Shown here: one piece after another, positions 23,531-32,044 of the stretch | Position numbering within the stretch: the stretch's first letter is position 1 | Layout: every line of letters starts with the position of its first letter | Origin: Oscillospiraceae bacterium | Lineage (GTDB): Bacteria > Bacillota > Clostridia > Oscillospirales > Acutalibacteraceae | Length of the DNA: 40,012 nucleotides | Direction of reading: 5' to 3' | NCBI GenBank assembly: GCA_029098185.1 | Contig: JAQXNV010000007.1 | Coordinates: 1-40,012 of the forward strand | The notes under the pieces: model-generated | Database searches by the model: none | The model's input: only the letters and a program-made list of their open reading frames with translations | What the model was told of the DNA's origin: nothing | Translations under genes and position numbers: made by a program

Positions 23531-25657
23531 ATGAAGATTGTGAAACGTGACGGCCGCGTCATTGACTATGATAGACAGAAGATCGTGATCGCGATCCAGA
23601 AAGCCAACAAAGAAGTGGAAGAATGTGAACGGGCAACCGATGAAGAGATCGAATCCATTCTCCAGTATATTGAGGGCAAGGGCCGCCAGCGGATGCTGGT
23701 AGAGGATATTCAGGACATCATCGAGCAGAAGCTGATGGAGCTGGACCACTATGTGCTGGCCAAAACCTACATCATCTACCGCTACACCCGTGCTCTGGTC
23801 CGCAAGGCCAACACCACCGATGAATCCATTTTGAGCCTCATCAAAAATTCCAACAAAGACGTTATGGAGGAAAACTCCAACAAAAACGCTACCGCCGCTG
23901 CCACCCAGCGGGATCTGATCGCCGGTGAGGTATCCAAAGACCTGACCCGCCGCATCCTGCTGCCGGAGAAGATCTCCAAGGCCCACGACGAAGGCGCCAT
24001 CCACTTCCATGACGCCGACTATTTTCTCCAGCCCATCTTCAACTGCTGCCTCATCAACATCGGCGATATGCTGGACAACGGCACCGTCATGAACGGCAAG
24101 CTCATCGAAAGCCCCAAGAGCTTCCAGGTAGCCTGCACCGTCATGACCCAGATCATCGCTGCAGTGGCCAGCAGCCAGTACGGCGGTCAGTCTGTCGATA
24201 TTCGCCATCTGGGCAAATATCTGCGCAAAAGCTATGAGAAATTCAAGGCCCACATCGAGGAGACCTGCGACCATCAGCTTGCGCCGGAAATGGTGGAAAA
24301 GCTGGCCAAAGAGCGTACCTATTATGAGCTGCGCTCCGGTGTGCAAACGATCCAGTATCAGATCAACACCCTGATGACCACCAACGGGCAGTCCCCCTTT
24401 GTCACCCTGTTCCTCAACCTGGACAAGGACGATCCCTACATCGAGGAAAATGCCGCCATCATCGAGGAGATCCTCCGCCAGCGGTACGAGGGCATCAAGA
24501 ACGACCAGGGCGTTTACGTCACCCCGGCGTTCCCCAAGCTGGTCTATGTGCTGGACGAGCACAACTGTCTCAAGGGCGGCAAGTACGACTACATCACCAA
24601 GCTGGCCGTCAAATGTTCTGCTAAGCGGCTGTATCCAGACTACATCTCCGCCAAGAAGATGCGGGAAAACTATGAGGGCAACGTGTTCAGTCCCATGGGC
24701 TGCCGCAGCTTCCTCTCTCCCTGGAAAGACGAAAACGGCAACTACAAATTCGAGGGCCGGTTCAATCAGGGCGTTGTCAGCCTGAACCTGCCCCAGATCG
24801 GTATCCTCACCAAGGGCGACGAGGACGCTTTCTGGAAACTGCTGGACGAGCGTCTCGATCTGTGCTATGAAGCGCTCATGTGCCGCCACAACGCCCTCAA
24901 AGGCGTCAAGTCCGACGTCAGCCCGGTGCACTGGCAGTATGGCGCCATCGCCCGTCTGGAAAAAGGCGAGACCATCGACAAATTCCTGGAAGGCGGCTAC
25001 TCCACCATTTCTCTGGGCTACATCGGCCTGTATGAGGTGACAAAGCTGATGACCGGTGAATCCCACACCACGGAAAAGGGAAAAGATTTTGCCCTGCGGG
25101 TCATGAAGCGTCTGCGCAAGGCTACTGACGATTGGAAGGAACAGACCGGCATCGCCTTTGGTCTTTACGGCACACCGGCAGAATCTCTCTGCTATCGCTT
25201 TGCCCGCATCGACAAGGAGCGGTTTGGCACGATCGAGGACGTAACAGATAAGGGCTATTACACCAACTCCTACCATGTGGACGTACGGGAGCACATCGAC
25301 GCTTTCTCCAAGTTTGAGTTCGAAAGCCAGTTCCAGTCCATTTCCTCCGGCGGCGCTATCTCTTATGTCGAGATCCCCAATATGCGCAACAATCTGGAAG
25401 CGCTGGAGGACATCGTCCGCTTCATTTACGACCACATCCAGTACGCCGAGTTCAACACCAAGAGCGACTATTGCCACGTCTGCGGCTTTGACGGCGAGAT
25501 CATCGTCAACGACGACTTTGAGTGGGAGTGCCCTGTCTGCCACAACAAGGACCACAACAAGATGAATGTTACCCGCCGTACCTGTGGGTATCTGGGCGAA
25601 AACTTCTGGAACCTGGGCAAAACAAAGGAGATCAAGAGCCGTGTGCTCCATCTGTAA
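23531..25657 (+). CDS. nrdD: Anaerobic ribonucleoside-triphosphate reductase NrdD
   Basis: A 708-residue class III ribonucleotide reductase that makes deoxynucleotides with a glycyl radical under anaerobic conditions. The N-terminal 95 residues form an ATP-cone allosteric domain (KIVKRDGRVIDYDRQKI). The C-terminus has four zinc-binding cysteines, C648 and C651, then C667 and C670, followed by the glycyl radical loop TRRTCGYLGENFW, in which G686 is the expected radical residue. The ATG at 23531 is chosen because the ATP-cone starts exactly there. AAGGAGG lies 12 nt upstream, a longer gap than usual, and in-frame alternatives at 23498 and 23504 lie before or within this site. First gene of the operon. 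Confidence 0.96.
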   Translation: MKIVKRDGRVIDYDRQKIVIAIQKANKEVEECERATDEEIESILQYIEGKGRQRMLVEDIQDIIEQKLMELDHYVLAKTYIIYRYTRALVRKANTTDESILSLIKNSNKDVMEENSNKNATAAATQRDLIAGEVSKDLTRRILLPEKISKAHDEGAIHFHDADYFLQPIFNCCLINIGDMLDNGTVMNGKLIESPKSFQVACTVMTQIIAAVASSQYGGQSVDIRHLGKYLRKSYEKFKAHIEETCDHQLAPEMVEKLAKERTYYELRSGVQTIQYQINTLMTTNGQSPFVTLFLNLDKDDPYIEENAAIIEEILRQRYEGIKNDQGVYVTPAFPKLVYVLDEHNCLKGGKYDYITKLAVKCSAKRLYPDYISAKKMRENYEGNVFSPMGCRSFLSPWKDENGNYKFEGRFNQGVVSLNLPQIGILTKGDEDAFWKLLDERLDLCYEALMCRHNALKGVKSDVSPVHWQYGAIARLEKGETIDKFLEGGYSTISLGYIGLYEVTKLMTGESHTTEKGKDFALRVMKRLRKATDDWKEQTGIAFGLYGTPAESLCYRFARIDKERFGTIEDVTDKGYYTNSYHVDVREHIDAFSKFEFESQFQSISSGGAISYVEIPNMRNNLEALEDIVRFIYDHIQYAEFNTKSDYCHVCGFDGEIIVNDDFEWECPVCHNKDHNKMNVTRRTCGYLGENFWNLGKTKEIKSRVLHL

Positions 25658-25672
25658 GGAGTTTGCCGATTT

Positions 25673-26209
25673 ATGAATTACGCAAAAATAAAAAAGTTTG
25701 ATATTTCTAACGGCCCCGGTGTGCGGGTGTCCCTGTTCGTCAGCGGCTGTACCCACCAGTGCAAGGGATGCTTCAACAAAGAAGCCTGGGATTTCTGCTA
25801 CGGTCAGCCCTTTACGGAGGAGACAGAAAACGAGATCCTGGAAGCGTTAAAGCCGGATTTCATCCGGGGATTCTCCCTGCTGGGCGGCGAGCCCTTTGAT
25901 CCACGGAACCAGGGACGACTGCTGCCCTTTGTCCGGCGTGTCCGGGAGATGTATCCCCAAAAGACCATCTGGTGCTATACGGGATATTTGTATGATGAGG
26001 AGCTGTTAGGCGACAGCCCGGCCCACACGGAGTACACTCTGCCCCTGCTGCAGCTCATCGATGTGCTGGTAGACGGCGTATTTGTGGAAGAGCTGAAAAA
26101 TCTCAACGTCCGGTTCCGTGGTTCCACTAATCAGCGGATCATCGACGTACCCCATTCTCTCATGGAACAACGCACCGTTGTCCTCGATATGGACAGCGGC
26201 AGAGGATAA
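25673..26209 (+). CDS. nrdG: NrdD-activating radical SAM enzyme NrdG
   Basis: A 178-residue radical SAM protein that installs the glycyl radical on NrdD. The N-terminal cluster motif is CTHQCKGC, with C26, C30 and C33 in the CX3CX2C arrangement typical of activases. It is followed by GFSLLGGEPFDPRN, the SAM-contacting GGE-type strand. The length is normal for NrdG. It begins 15 bp after nrdD with AAGGAG upstream, so it is made together with its substrate enzyme. The C-terminal RGSTNQRIIDVP segment is also a common feature of this family. Confidence 0.95.
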   Translation: MNYAKIKKFDISNGPGVRVSLFVSGCTHQCKGCFNKEAWDFCYGQPFTEETENEILEALKPDFIRGFSLLGGEPFDPRNQGRLLPFVRRVREMYPQKTIWCYTGYLYDEELLGDSPAHTEYTLPLLQLIDVLVDGVFVEELKNLNVRFRGSTNQRIIDVPHSLMEQRTVVLDMDSGRG

Positions 26210-26223
26210 AGGAGGATTCCATC

Positions 26224-26670
26224 ATGCAGACCGCAACGGTAAAGATCCAAAAGTTAGACCCTCGTGCCGTGGTGCCGACCTACGGCTCCGCAAATGCCGC
26301 CGGCGCAGACCTTTACGCTGTGACAGACGGCGATGTGACCATTGCGCCCGGCGAAACGAAAATGATCCATACTGGCCTTGCTATGGAGCTGCCCACCGGC
26401 TATGTGGGATTGATCTACGCTCGCAGCGGCCTGGCCTCTAAAAAGGGGCTGGCGCCGGCCAATAAGGTAGGCGTTGTGGATAGTGACTATCGAGGCGAAT
26501 TTCTGGTGGCGCTGCACAATCATTCCAGCGTACCCCAGACGATCACCCACGGCGAGCGCATCGCCCAGTTGGTCATCACCCCGTACCTGACCGCCCAGTT
26601 TCAGGTTGCCGATACCTTGTCCGACACCCAGCGTGGCGACGGCGGTTTCGGTTCTACCGGCACAAAATAA
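26224..26670 (+). CDS. dut: dUTP diphosphatase Dut
   Basis: A 148-residue trimeric-type dUTPase that hydrolyses dUTP to dUMP, keeping uracil out of DNA and feeding thymidylate synthesis. The five family motifs are visible: AGADLYAV (I), ARSGLASKKGL (II), GVVDSDYRGEFLVAL (III, with the catalytic Asp), GERIAQLVI (IV), and RGDGGFGSTG at the C-terminus (V, the arm that closes on the neighbouring active site). It lies 14 bp after nrdG with AAAGGAGG. Production with the anaerobic reductase links deoxynucleotide synthesis with dUTP clearing in one transcript. Confidence 0.97.
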   Translation: MQTATVKIQKLDPRAVVPTYGSANAAGADLYAVTDGDVTIAPGETKMIHTGLAMELPTGYVGLIYARSGLASKKGLAPANKVGVVDSDYRGEFLVALHNHSSVPQTITHGERIAQLVITPYLTAQFQVADTLSDTQRGDGGFGSTGTK

Positions 26671-26689
26671 ATCTTCCAAAACAGGAAAG

Positions 26690-26714
26690 CCCGCTGGATC
26701 CAGCGGGTTTTTTT
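26690..26714 (+). terminator. Terminator of nrdD-nrdG-dut
   Basis: CCCGCTGGA (26690-26698) and TCCAGCGGG (26699-26707) form a perfect palindromic stem that must open at the tip. Seven T residues follow. Confidence 0.9.
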
Positions 26715-26727
26715 CTGCGCACAGACA

Positions 26728-26775
26728 AAAGACCACCCCGAAACGTTCCAGCAACCGGAAACTGTTCGGGGTGGT
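26728..26775 (-). terminator. Terminator of the ABC permease transcript
   Basis: An 11-bp perfect stem, ACCACCCCGAA (26732-26742) with TTCGGGGTGGT (26765-26775), has T residues on both sides: TTTTGT on the minus strand and TTTTGTATT on the plus strand. It probably serves the minus-strand ABC operon and backs up the dut terminator. Confidence 0.75.
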
Positions 26776-26803
26776 TTTGTATTGGATCTTGCTTTGCTCT
26801 GCT

Positions 26804-29488
26804 TTAAAGATTGCGGTCCCGTAAGCCGTCCATGATGTTTTCTTTTCGCACTTTTCGGGAAGCGTATAGCACCGTCATCAGCACGATGACAAAGATAGCG
26901 CCAATGCCGATGAACACCTGGAGCCATGGCACGGAAAAGGCCATGTGGAAATTGTTTTCCATCGCAAAGTACATGAGCAGCATGACCCCAAAGCTGATAG
27001 GCAGTCCCCACAGCAGCGACTTTAGCCCATAGAACAAACTCTCAAAGAACAACATCTTGCGGAATCCCCCCGGCGACATGCCCACCGATTTCAGCATAGC
27101 AAATTCCCGTCTCCGCAAGATAATGCTGGTAGAAATAGTGTTAAACACATTGGCTACACCGATGGCGGAGATCAGCGCGATGAACACATAGCTGAAGGTA
27201 TTGATGAGGAACAAGAGCTGCTGGATCATCCGCACTTCAGAGGTCATGTCATAGCAGTAGCTGGAAATGTTCCGGTATTCCGGCGACTGGAGCAATTCCT
27301 CGATCGCATCGGCCGCTTTGGCGCTGTCGCTGGCCGTGAAGTACAATTTCACATCCGGCTGGCTGCCGCTGAGATGGGGCGCCACCCACTTTGCAAATAC
27401 TGCTTCTGAGACAAAGATGTCTGCATAAAGGCCGGTATCCTTCATCCGGGTGGCAGAAGATCCTCTGGGCACGGTGCCGGTCAGCTTTGCAACGTGGAAC
27501 GTCTCATTAGACACACCGAAGTCTTTCGATTGTGCCCCATAGACCGGAATGGGAAGCGTCAGGGTGTCCTGAGCCTTTAGGGCAAAGAGCGGAAACGTTG
27601 TATACTCTTTGTTTTCTTTCCACACCAGGTCATTGACGAGGATCCCCGAAAACGTGTCCGTCTTTTGCAGGCTGTCATCATCTGCGCCAATGCTGCTACA
27701 GTATTCCCGGAAGGATTCATCGTCCAGCGCTTGGATATAGACATACACTTTTCCCCCATTCACATCGCCCATGCGCTCCTGGATCTGTTTTGCCTTTTCG
27801 GTCAGCAGAGATGGTTTCTCCAATTGCATAGCCACTCGCCCGCTCACCATGGTCCCCGCCGTAACGCCGTCGATCTGGCGGATCTTTTCATAAGTGTCTT
27901 TTAGCAGCTTGGCCGTTTCTCCGTTATCTCCGGTGGTTTCTTTTTCCTCCCATAGCGATACCGAAAGCTGATAGTTGGCTTCTTCAATGGCCACATCTAC
28001 CGATTGATTCAAGAAATAAGTAAAGCTGCTGGCCGACAAAAACAGCACCAGCGAGATCACAAAGGAAGCAATGGCAATGCGGTATCGCTTTTTGTTCCGC
28101 TTCATATTTTTAGCAGCGATGTCCCCCGAAATGCCGAACAGAGCACGGGTCACCGGAGATGTTTTGACAGACCGGGGCGTCAACTGAATATCTTTTGTCT
28201 GGCGGATAGCCTCGATGGGCGACACGCGCCCGGCCCGTACCGCAGGGATCCAGGCAGACAGCAGTACCGTCACCACAGACAGCCCCGCCGCAACGGCCAC
28301 CGATGCCCACGACGGCACAACCCGCAAGCCCAGGTCTAGTCCCGCTGTCCCGGCCACATAGCCTGCCGATGCCAATGCGGATACAGCAGGATTGACGGCG
28401 GCGAACACACCCCACAATCCCAGATAGCCGCCCAGGATGCCCAGGGGTACAGCGATGAGCAAAATGACAACGGCCTCCAGCAAAACGGCGTGGCGGCGCT
28501 GACGTTTCGTTGCACCGATACTGGACAGCAGACCAAAATCCACGCTTCGCTCGGTGACAGAGATGGCAAAAGCGTTGTAGATCAATGCCACAGAGCCGAT
28601 AAAAATAATGACGAACAAAATGGCCACCAGACTGTAGATCGTCCGCATAAACTGGACATCCTCATTGACGCCCTGGAACATGAGCAAACTGCTATTGTAG
28701 CTGATCACGTCATCGCAGGAAAGCTGTGCGCACAGCGATTCTCCCCAGGCATAGATATTTTGATCTACGGTCTTAGCCTGGATGAATACGTCCAGCGTTT
28801 TTTGGTACTGGACTTTTTCCGTATCTAGGGCCGTTACCGCCGTCAGCGACGGCAAATAGGATTGCTCCTGGGGGATCATATTGGCAAAGCCTACGATGGT
28901 GTACGTTTTGGTTTCCCTCGGCCGGAAAACCTCGTTTTCTCCCTGGTAGCTATCGGTTGCTTCCAGCGTGTTGATGATCCCCTCATCGGTTTCCTGGGGC
29001 TGTTTCAGCTTTCGCTCTCCCAGCTCCAGCGTCACCGTCTGCCCGATGTGATAATAGCTGTCATCCCGTGCTTTCACCGACTGGGACACGACCAGTTCCC
29101 TGTCGTTCTGGGGCAGACGGCCTTCTGTCAGATGGATGCCGGCGTCTGTCATGGTGTCCTTTGTAATGGACTTGACCGACAAAAAATGCTTGGCGCCAAA
29201 CTGCTTTGGCAGCTGCGCCAGGCCATCCTGATGGACAGCGTAGTAGCTTTTGGTGTTTTCATTTTGGCCGATGGTCTGAAGATCTCCGTTAGAGGCGCCA
29301 AAAACGGCAAGATGATAGTCTCCCTCGCTGGCGATGACGGCCCGCTGCATAAAATCGAGAAACGAGCCGCTCAAGGTGGACACTGCCGTAAACATGGCCA
29401 CCGAAATGATGACGCCTACAATGGTGACGATGGTCCGCCGCTTATTGAGACGCATTTGCCGCAGCGTTACTTTGGACAAGATGTTCAT
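26804..29488 (-). CDS. FtsX-type ABC transporter permease
   Basis: An 894-residue permease of the FtsX/MacB-like class. One N-terminal helix (about residues 20-42) is followed by a large extracytoplasmic region. A block of three helices follows it (about 285-420, including FVIIFIGSVALIYNAFAISV). The second half repeats the pattern with one helix (FVISLVLFLSASSFTYFL), another large external domain, and three final helices. That makes two FtsX modules and about eight membrane spans. Such proteins with a LolD/MacB-type ATPase move or extract amphiphilic compounds such as peptides and lipids, or signal mechanically. The start overlaps the ATPase gene by 4 bp. The link to a two-component system suggests an antimicrobial-response transporter, which is an inference. 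Confidence 0.9.
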   Translation of the reverse strand: MNILSKVTLRQMRLNKRRTIVTIVGVIISVAMFTAVSTLSGSFLDFMQRAVIASEGDYHLAVFGASNGDLQTIGQNENTKSYYAVHQDGLAQLPKQFGAKHFLSVKSITKDTMTDAGIHLTEGRLPQNDRELVVSQSVKARDDSYYHIGQTVTLELGERKLKQPQETDEGIINTLEATDSYQGENEVFRPRETKTYTIVGFANMIPQEQSYLPSLTAVTALDTEKVQYQKTLDVFIQAKTVDQNIYAWGESLCAQLSCDDVISYNSSLLMFQGVNEDVQFMRTIYSLVAILFVIIFIGSVALIYNAFAISVTERSVDFGLLSSIGATKRQRRHAVLLEAVVILLIAVPLGILGGYLGLWGVFAAVNPAVSALASAGYVAGTAGLDLGLRVVPSWASVAVAAGLSVVTVLLSAWIPAVRAGRVSPIEAIRQTKDIQLTPRSVKTSPVTRALFGISGDIAAKNMKRNKKRYRIAIASFVISLVLFLSASSFTYFLNQSVDVAIEEANYQLSVSLWEEKETTGDNGETAKLLKDTYEKIRQIDGVTAGTMVSGRVAMQLEKPSLLTEKAKQIQERMGDVNGGKVYVYIQALDDESFREYCSSIGADDDSLQKTDTFSGILVNDLVWKENKEYTTFPLFALKAQDTLTLPIPVYGAQSKDFGVSNETFHVAKLTGTVPRGSSATRMKDTGLYADIFVSEAVFAKWVAPHLSGSQPDVKLYFTASDSAKAADAIEELLQSPEYRNISSYCYDMTSEVRMIQQLLFLINTFSYVFIALISAIGVANVFNTISTSIILRRREFAMLKSVGMSPGGFRKMLFFESLFYGLKSLLWGLPISFGVMLLMYFAMENNFHMAFSVPWLQVFIGIGAIFVIVLMTVLYASRKVRKENIMDGLRDRNL

Positions 29489-30168
29489 TTTTGCAGCACC
29501 TCGTCTCTGGCGATGCGGCCATCCTCAATGGCGATGATCCGGTCTGCCTGCAGGGCAATATCCTCGTCGTGGGTGATGACGATGAGCGTCTGCTTGTATT
29601 TTTGGTTGGACAGCTTTAATAATTCCACGATCTCCTGACTGTTTTTGCTGTCCAGATTACCGGTCGGCTCATCGGCCAGCAAAATTGCCGGCGCATTGAT
29701 GAGTGCCCGCCCAATGGATACCCGCTGCTGCTGTCCGCCGGAAAGCTGATTGGGCAGATGCTTTGTCCGATCCTCCAGATGGAGCAGCTCCAGGATCTCC
29801 GTCAGCCGTGCAGGATTGACCTTACGGCCATCCAGGAGCATTGGCAGCGTAATGTTTTCGACGACATTCAATACTGGGATCAGGTTGTAAAACTGGTAGA
29901 CAAGGCCCACATACCGCCGCCGGAAAATGGCAAGCTGTTCCTCATTTTGCTGGTATACGTCGATGCCGTCCAGAAAGACCTTTCCGGAACTAGGCGTGTC
30001 CACGCCGCCTAAAATGTGGAGCAGTGTCGATTTACCGGAACCGGACGGCCCGATAATGGCCACGAATTCGCCCTTCTCTACAGTAAAGGAAACATTGTCC
30101 AGCGCTTTGACCATGTTTTCCCCTTTGCCGTAGGTCTTGCACAGTTTTTCTACCTTTAATAGTTCCAT
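29485..30168 (-). CDS. ABC transporter ATP-binding protein (LolD/MacB type)
   Basis: A 227-residue ATPase with all motifs: Walker A GPSGSGKST (residues 40-48), the Q-loop glutamine near 92, the signature LSGGQQQRVS (142-151), Walker B ILLADEPTG (about 162-170), and the switch histidine in VITHDEDIAL. Its closest general group is the ATPases that pair with FtsX/MacB-type permeases. The ATG at 30168 follows AAAGGGGAAAG. The permease gene overlaps its end by four bases, so the two are co-translated. A terminator and a short regulatory region separate it from the kinase gene upstream. Confidence 0.95.
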   Translation of the reverse strand: MELLKVEKLCKTYGKGENMVKALDNVSFTVEKGEFVAIIGPSGSGKSTLLHILGGVDTPSSGKVFLDGIDVYQQNEEQLAIFRRRYVGLVYQFYNLIPVLNVVENITLPMLLDGRKVNPARLTEILELLHLEDRTKHLPNQLSGGQQQRVSIGRALINAPAILLADEPTGNLDSKNSQEIVELLKLSNQKYKQTLIVITHDEDIALQADRIIAIEDGRIARDEVLQK

Positions 30169-30197
30169 ATCTCTTTCCCCTTTCGTGGTATGGTTCT

Positions 30198-30255
30198 AGG
30201 ATACCCGTTTTAGATGACAGCACGGTGACTTTTTCCTAACAAAAACGTCACTTTT
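30198..30255 (-). promoter_or_regulatory. Possible activator-dependent promoter of the ABC genes
   Basis: On the minus strand, TATCCT (30198-30203) has a poor -35 at 17 bp (ACCGTG, 30221-30226). Overlapping and just upstream of this weak -35 are two arms, AGTCAC (30225-30230) and GTGAC (30247-30251), an inverted repeat with centres 22 bp apart. A weak -35 with operator sites about two turns apart fits activation by the linked response regulator. This is suggestive only. Confidence 0.4.
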
Positions 30256-30270
30256 CCCTCTTTGCCCCAA

Positions 30271-30298
30271 AAAAGAAAAAGGCGACCAGCGCCCTTTT
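30271..30298 (-). terminator. Terminator after the histidine kinase gene
   Basis: On the minus strand, AAAGGGCG pairs with CGCCTTTT around a short loop, followed by TTTTTCTTTT. It would separate the sensor pair from the ABC genes, at least partly. Confidence 0.6.
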
Positions 30299-31313
30299 AA
30301 ATCGTTCCCTTGTAAAAGCGGATGGTAAACCGGGCGCCGCCCTGCCGCCGGTTTTCCGCCTTGATGGTGCCGTTTTGCCGATTAACGATCATCCGGCTCA
30401 GGGCAAGGCCGATGCCAAAGCTGCCGCTGTCATCGTTTTTCCCCCGATAAAACCGCTCAAAAATATGGGGCAGATCCTCCGGCGCAATGCCCTTGCCGTC
30501 ATCCTCCACCACTAGCTGGGTATACAGGGCGTTTTCCGCCATGTTAAGGGATATTACCCCGCCCTCATCCATATGCTCCACGCAGTTTTTGAGGATATTG
30601 CCCAGCGCTTCCACGGTCCAGAGCAGATCGCCCTGAAAGGCTGCCTTTGGATCCCCGGTGACCTGTAAGCGCTGCCCCCGCAGTTCCATGGGGATCGCCA
30701 CCAGTTGGGCCGATTGGCGCACCACCGATGACAGCAACACCGTTTCCGCCTGAAGCGCTACTGTGCCCGTATCCAGCTTAGACAGCTTGAGCAGCGCCGT
30801 AATGAGCGAATCCATCCGGTGGAGCAGTACCGTCACCTCCCGCACCAGTTCCCGCTGACGCTGAGGCGAGCAGTCCTCTCGGCTGAGCAGCGACAGCGCC
30901 ACCCCCATAGAGGTCAGCGGCGTGCGGAGCTGATGGGAAATGTCGGCGATGGCGTCGGCCAGATACACCTTGTCCTGCTGCAGTGCGTCAGCTTGTTCCC
31001 GGAGACGAATGGTCATCTTATACAGTTCACTTTTCAGGATCTTCAGCTCGCCCTCCTCGTTGCCGAGACCGTCCAGGGTATAGTCTCCATGGAGGATGCG
31101 GTTGAGATATTGGGTCAGCTCCTCAATGGCATCCTGCCGGCAGCGGCTCCACAAAACCATGATGATAAGAACAGCCACGGCAAAAGCGAACGCAATGACG
31201 CCTGGCCAGAGGCCAAAGCAAAACCCGGCAATGGTACTCATCACGCCTAGGGCTGCCAAAAGCAAAAAGGCATAGCGGTCCATCCTATCGGTCATCCGGC
31301 GCATCTCAATCAC
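30297..31313 (-). CDS. Sensor histidine kinase with intramembrane-type sensor
   Basis: A 338-residue histidine kinase. Two hydrophobic helices at about residues 14-34 and 36-56 are joined by a very short turn, leaving almost no extracytoplasmic domain. A linker follows, then the phospho-accepting H127 in IADISHQLRTPLTSM. The ATPase domain has the N box (GNILKNCVEHM), VVEDDGKGIAPEDLPHIF and FGIGLALSRMIV. Kinases with so little outside usually sense within the membrane or through a partner transporter. The frame starts with GTG at 31313, overlapping the response regulator by 8 bp; an ATG at 31304 is an alternative. It lies upstream of an ABC transporter, which may be both partner and target. 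Confidence 0.93.
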   Translation of the reverse strand: MIEMRRMTDRMDRYAFLLLAALGVMSTIAGFCFGLWPGVIAFAFAVAVLIIMVLWSRCRQDAIEELTQYLNRILHGDYTLDGLGNEEGELKILKSELYKMTIRLREQADALQQDKVYLADAIADISHQLRTPLTSMGVALSLLSREDCSPQRQRELVREVTVLLHRMDSLITALLKLSKLDTGTVALQAETVLLSSVVRQSAQLVAIPMELRGQRLQVTGDPKAAFQGDLLWTVEALGNILKNCVEHMDEGGVISLNMAENALYTQLVVEDDGKGIAPEDLPHIFERFYRGKNDDSGSFGIGLALSRMIVNRQNGTIKAENRRQGGARFTIRFYKGTI

Positions 31314-31977
31314 CTACCTTGTACCCGATCCCCCGCACTGTGCGGATGATCTTCGGCTCCTGGGGATCGTCCTCGATCTTCTCCCGCAGCCGCTTGATGT
31401 ACACCGTCAGGGTATTGTCGTTGACAAATTCCCCGGCAATGTCCCAGATGCTCTCCAGCAGCTTACTGCGGGACAGCACCATGCCTCGATTGTTGAGAAA
31501 CACCAGCAGCAGCCGGTACTCCAGGGCAGAGAGATACACCTCCGTATTGTTTTTGTAAACGGTCCCCTTGATGGAATCCACCCGCAGATCGCCAAGCTGA
31601 AAAACAGCAGGCGCCCGACCCGTCCGGCGCAGCACCGTTTTGATGCGGGAGATCATTTCCATAGGGCGAAAGGGCTTGATGATGTAGTCGTCGGCGCCCA
31701 TGTCCAGGCCGTTGACTACGCTCAATTCATCGTCGGTGGCCGTGAGAAAGATCACCGGCAGATCCCACCGCTCCTTCAGCGCCTTGCAAACGCCAAAGCC
31801 ATTGCCGTCTGTCAGCGAAATATCCAGCAGCGCCAGATCAAAGGTCCCCTGTTCCGCCGCCTGCAGCGCTGTCTCCTGTCCGGAGGCCGCCGTCACCCCA
31901 AAGCCTTCCCGCTCCAGCAGCTCCGATAAATTCCGTACAATGATGGGGTCATCCTCTACAAATAAAATCTGATACAT
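31306..31977 (-). CDS. OmpR-family response regulator
   Basis: A 223-residue response regulator with an N-terminal receiver domain: acidic pair in FVEDDP, phosphorylated D52 in LALLDISLTDG, conserved Thr in VIFLTATDD and Lys in DYIIKPFRPME. The C-terminal half is a winged-helix DNA-binding domain (LSALEYRLLLVFLNNRG, VYIKRLREKIEDDPQEPKII, RGIGYKVGD). It begins the sensor-regulator pair and overlaps the kinase gene by 8 bp. Its likely targets include its own promoter and the ABC genes downstream, because a similar GTCAC-containing motif is found at both. Confidence 0.95.
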   Translation of the reverse strand: MYQILFVEDDPIIVRNLSELLEREGFGVTAASGQETALQAAEQGTFDLALLDISLTDGNGFGVCKALKERWDLPVIFLTATDDELSVVNGLDMGADDYIIKPFRPMEMISRIKTVLRRTGRAPAVFQLGDLRVDSIKGTVYKNNTEVYLSALEYRLLLVFLNNRGMVLSRSKLLESIWDIAGEFVNDNTLTVYIKRLREKIEDDPQEPKIIRTVRGIGYKVGD

Positions 31978-31998
31978 CCTGCTGCCCCCTTTTGTCCC

Positions 31999-32040
31999 AT
32001 TGTATCATCGTTTTGCCCCTTGCACAATAAAAGTGACGAT
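31999..32040 (-). promoter_or_regulatory. Promoter of the response regulator with GTCAC element
   Basis: On the minus strand, TTGTGC (32022-32027) and TACAAT (31999-32004) have a 17-bp spacer with a TGA extension. Directly upstream lies ATCGTCACTTTT (32040-32029), whose core is shared with the region before the ABC genes. The stop codon of yaaA is at 32045-32047, so no separate terminator fits between. Confidence 0.55.
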
Positions 32041-32044
32041 TTGC

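Noticed and set aside
23450-25756. 768-residue open frame antisense to nrdD
   Set aside because: nrdD has every catalytic motif on the plus strand. The antisense frame is a by-product of codon bias and has no recognisable domain.
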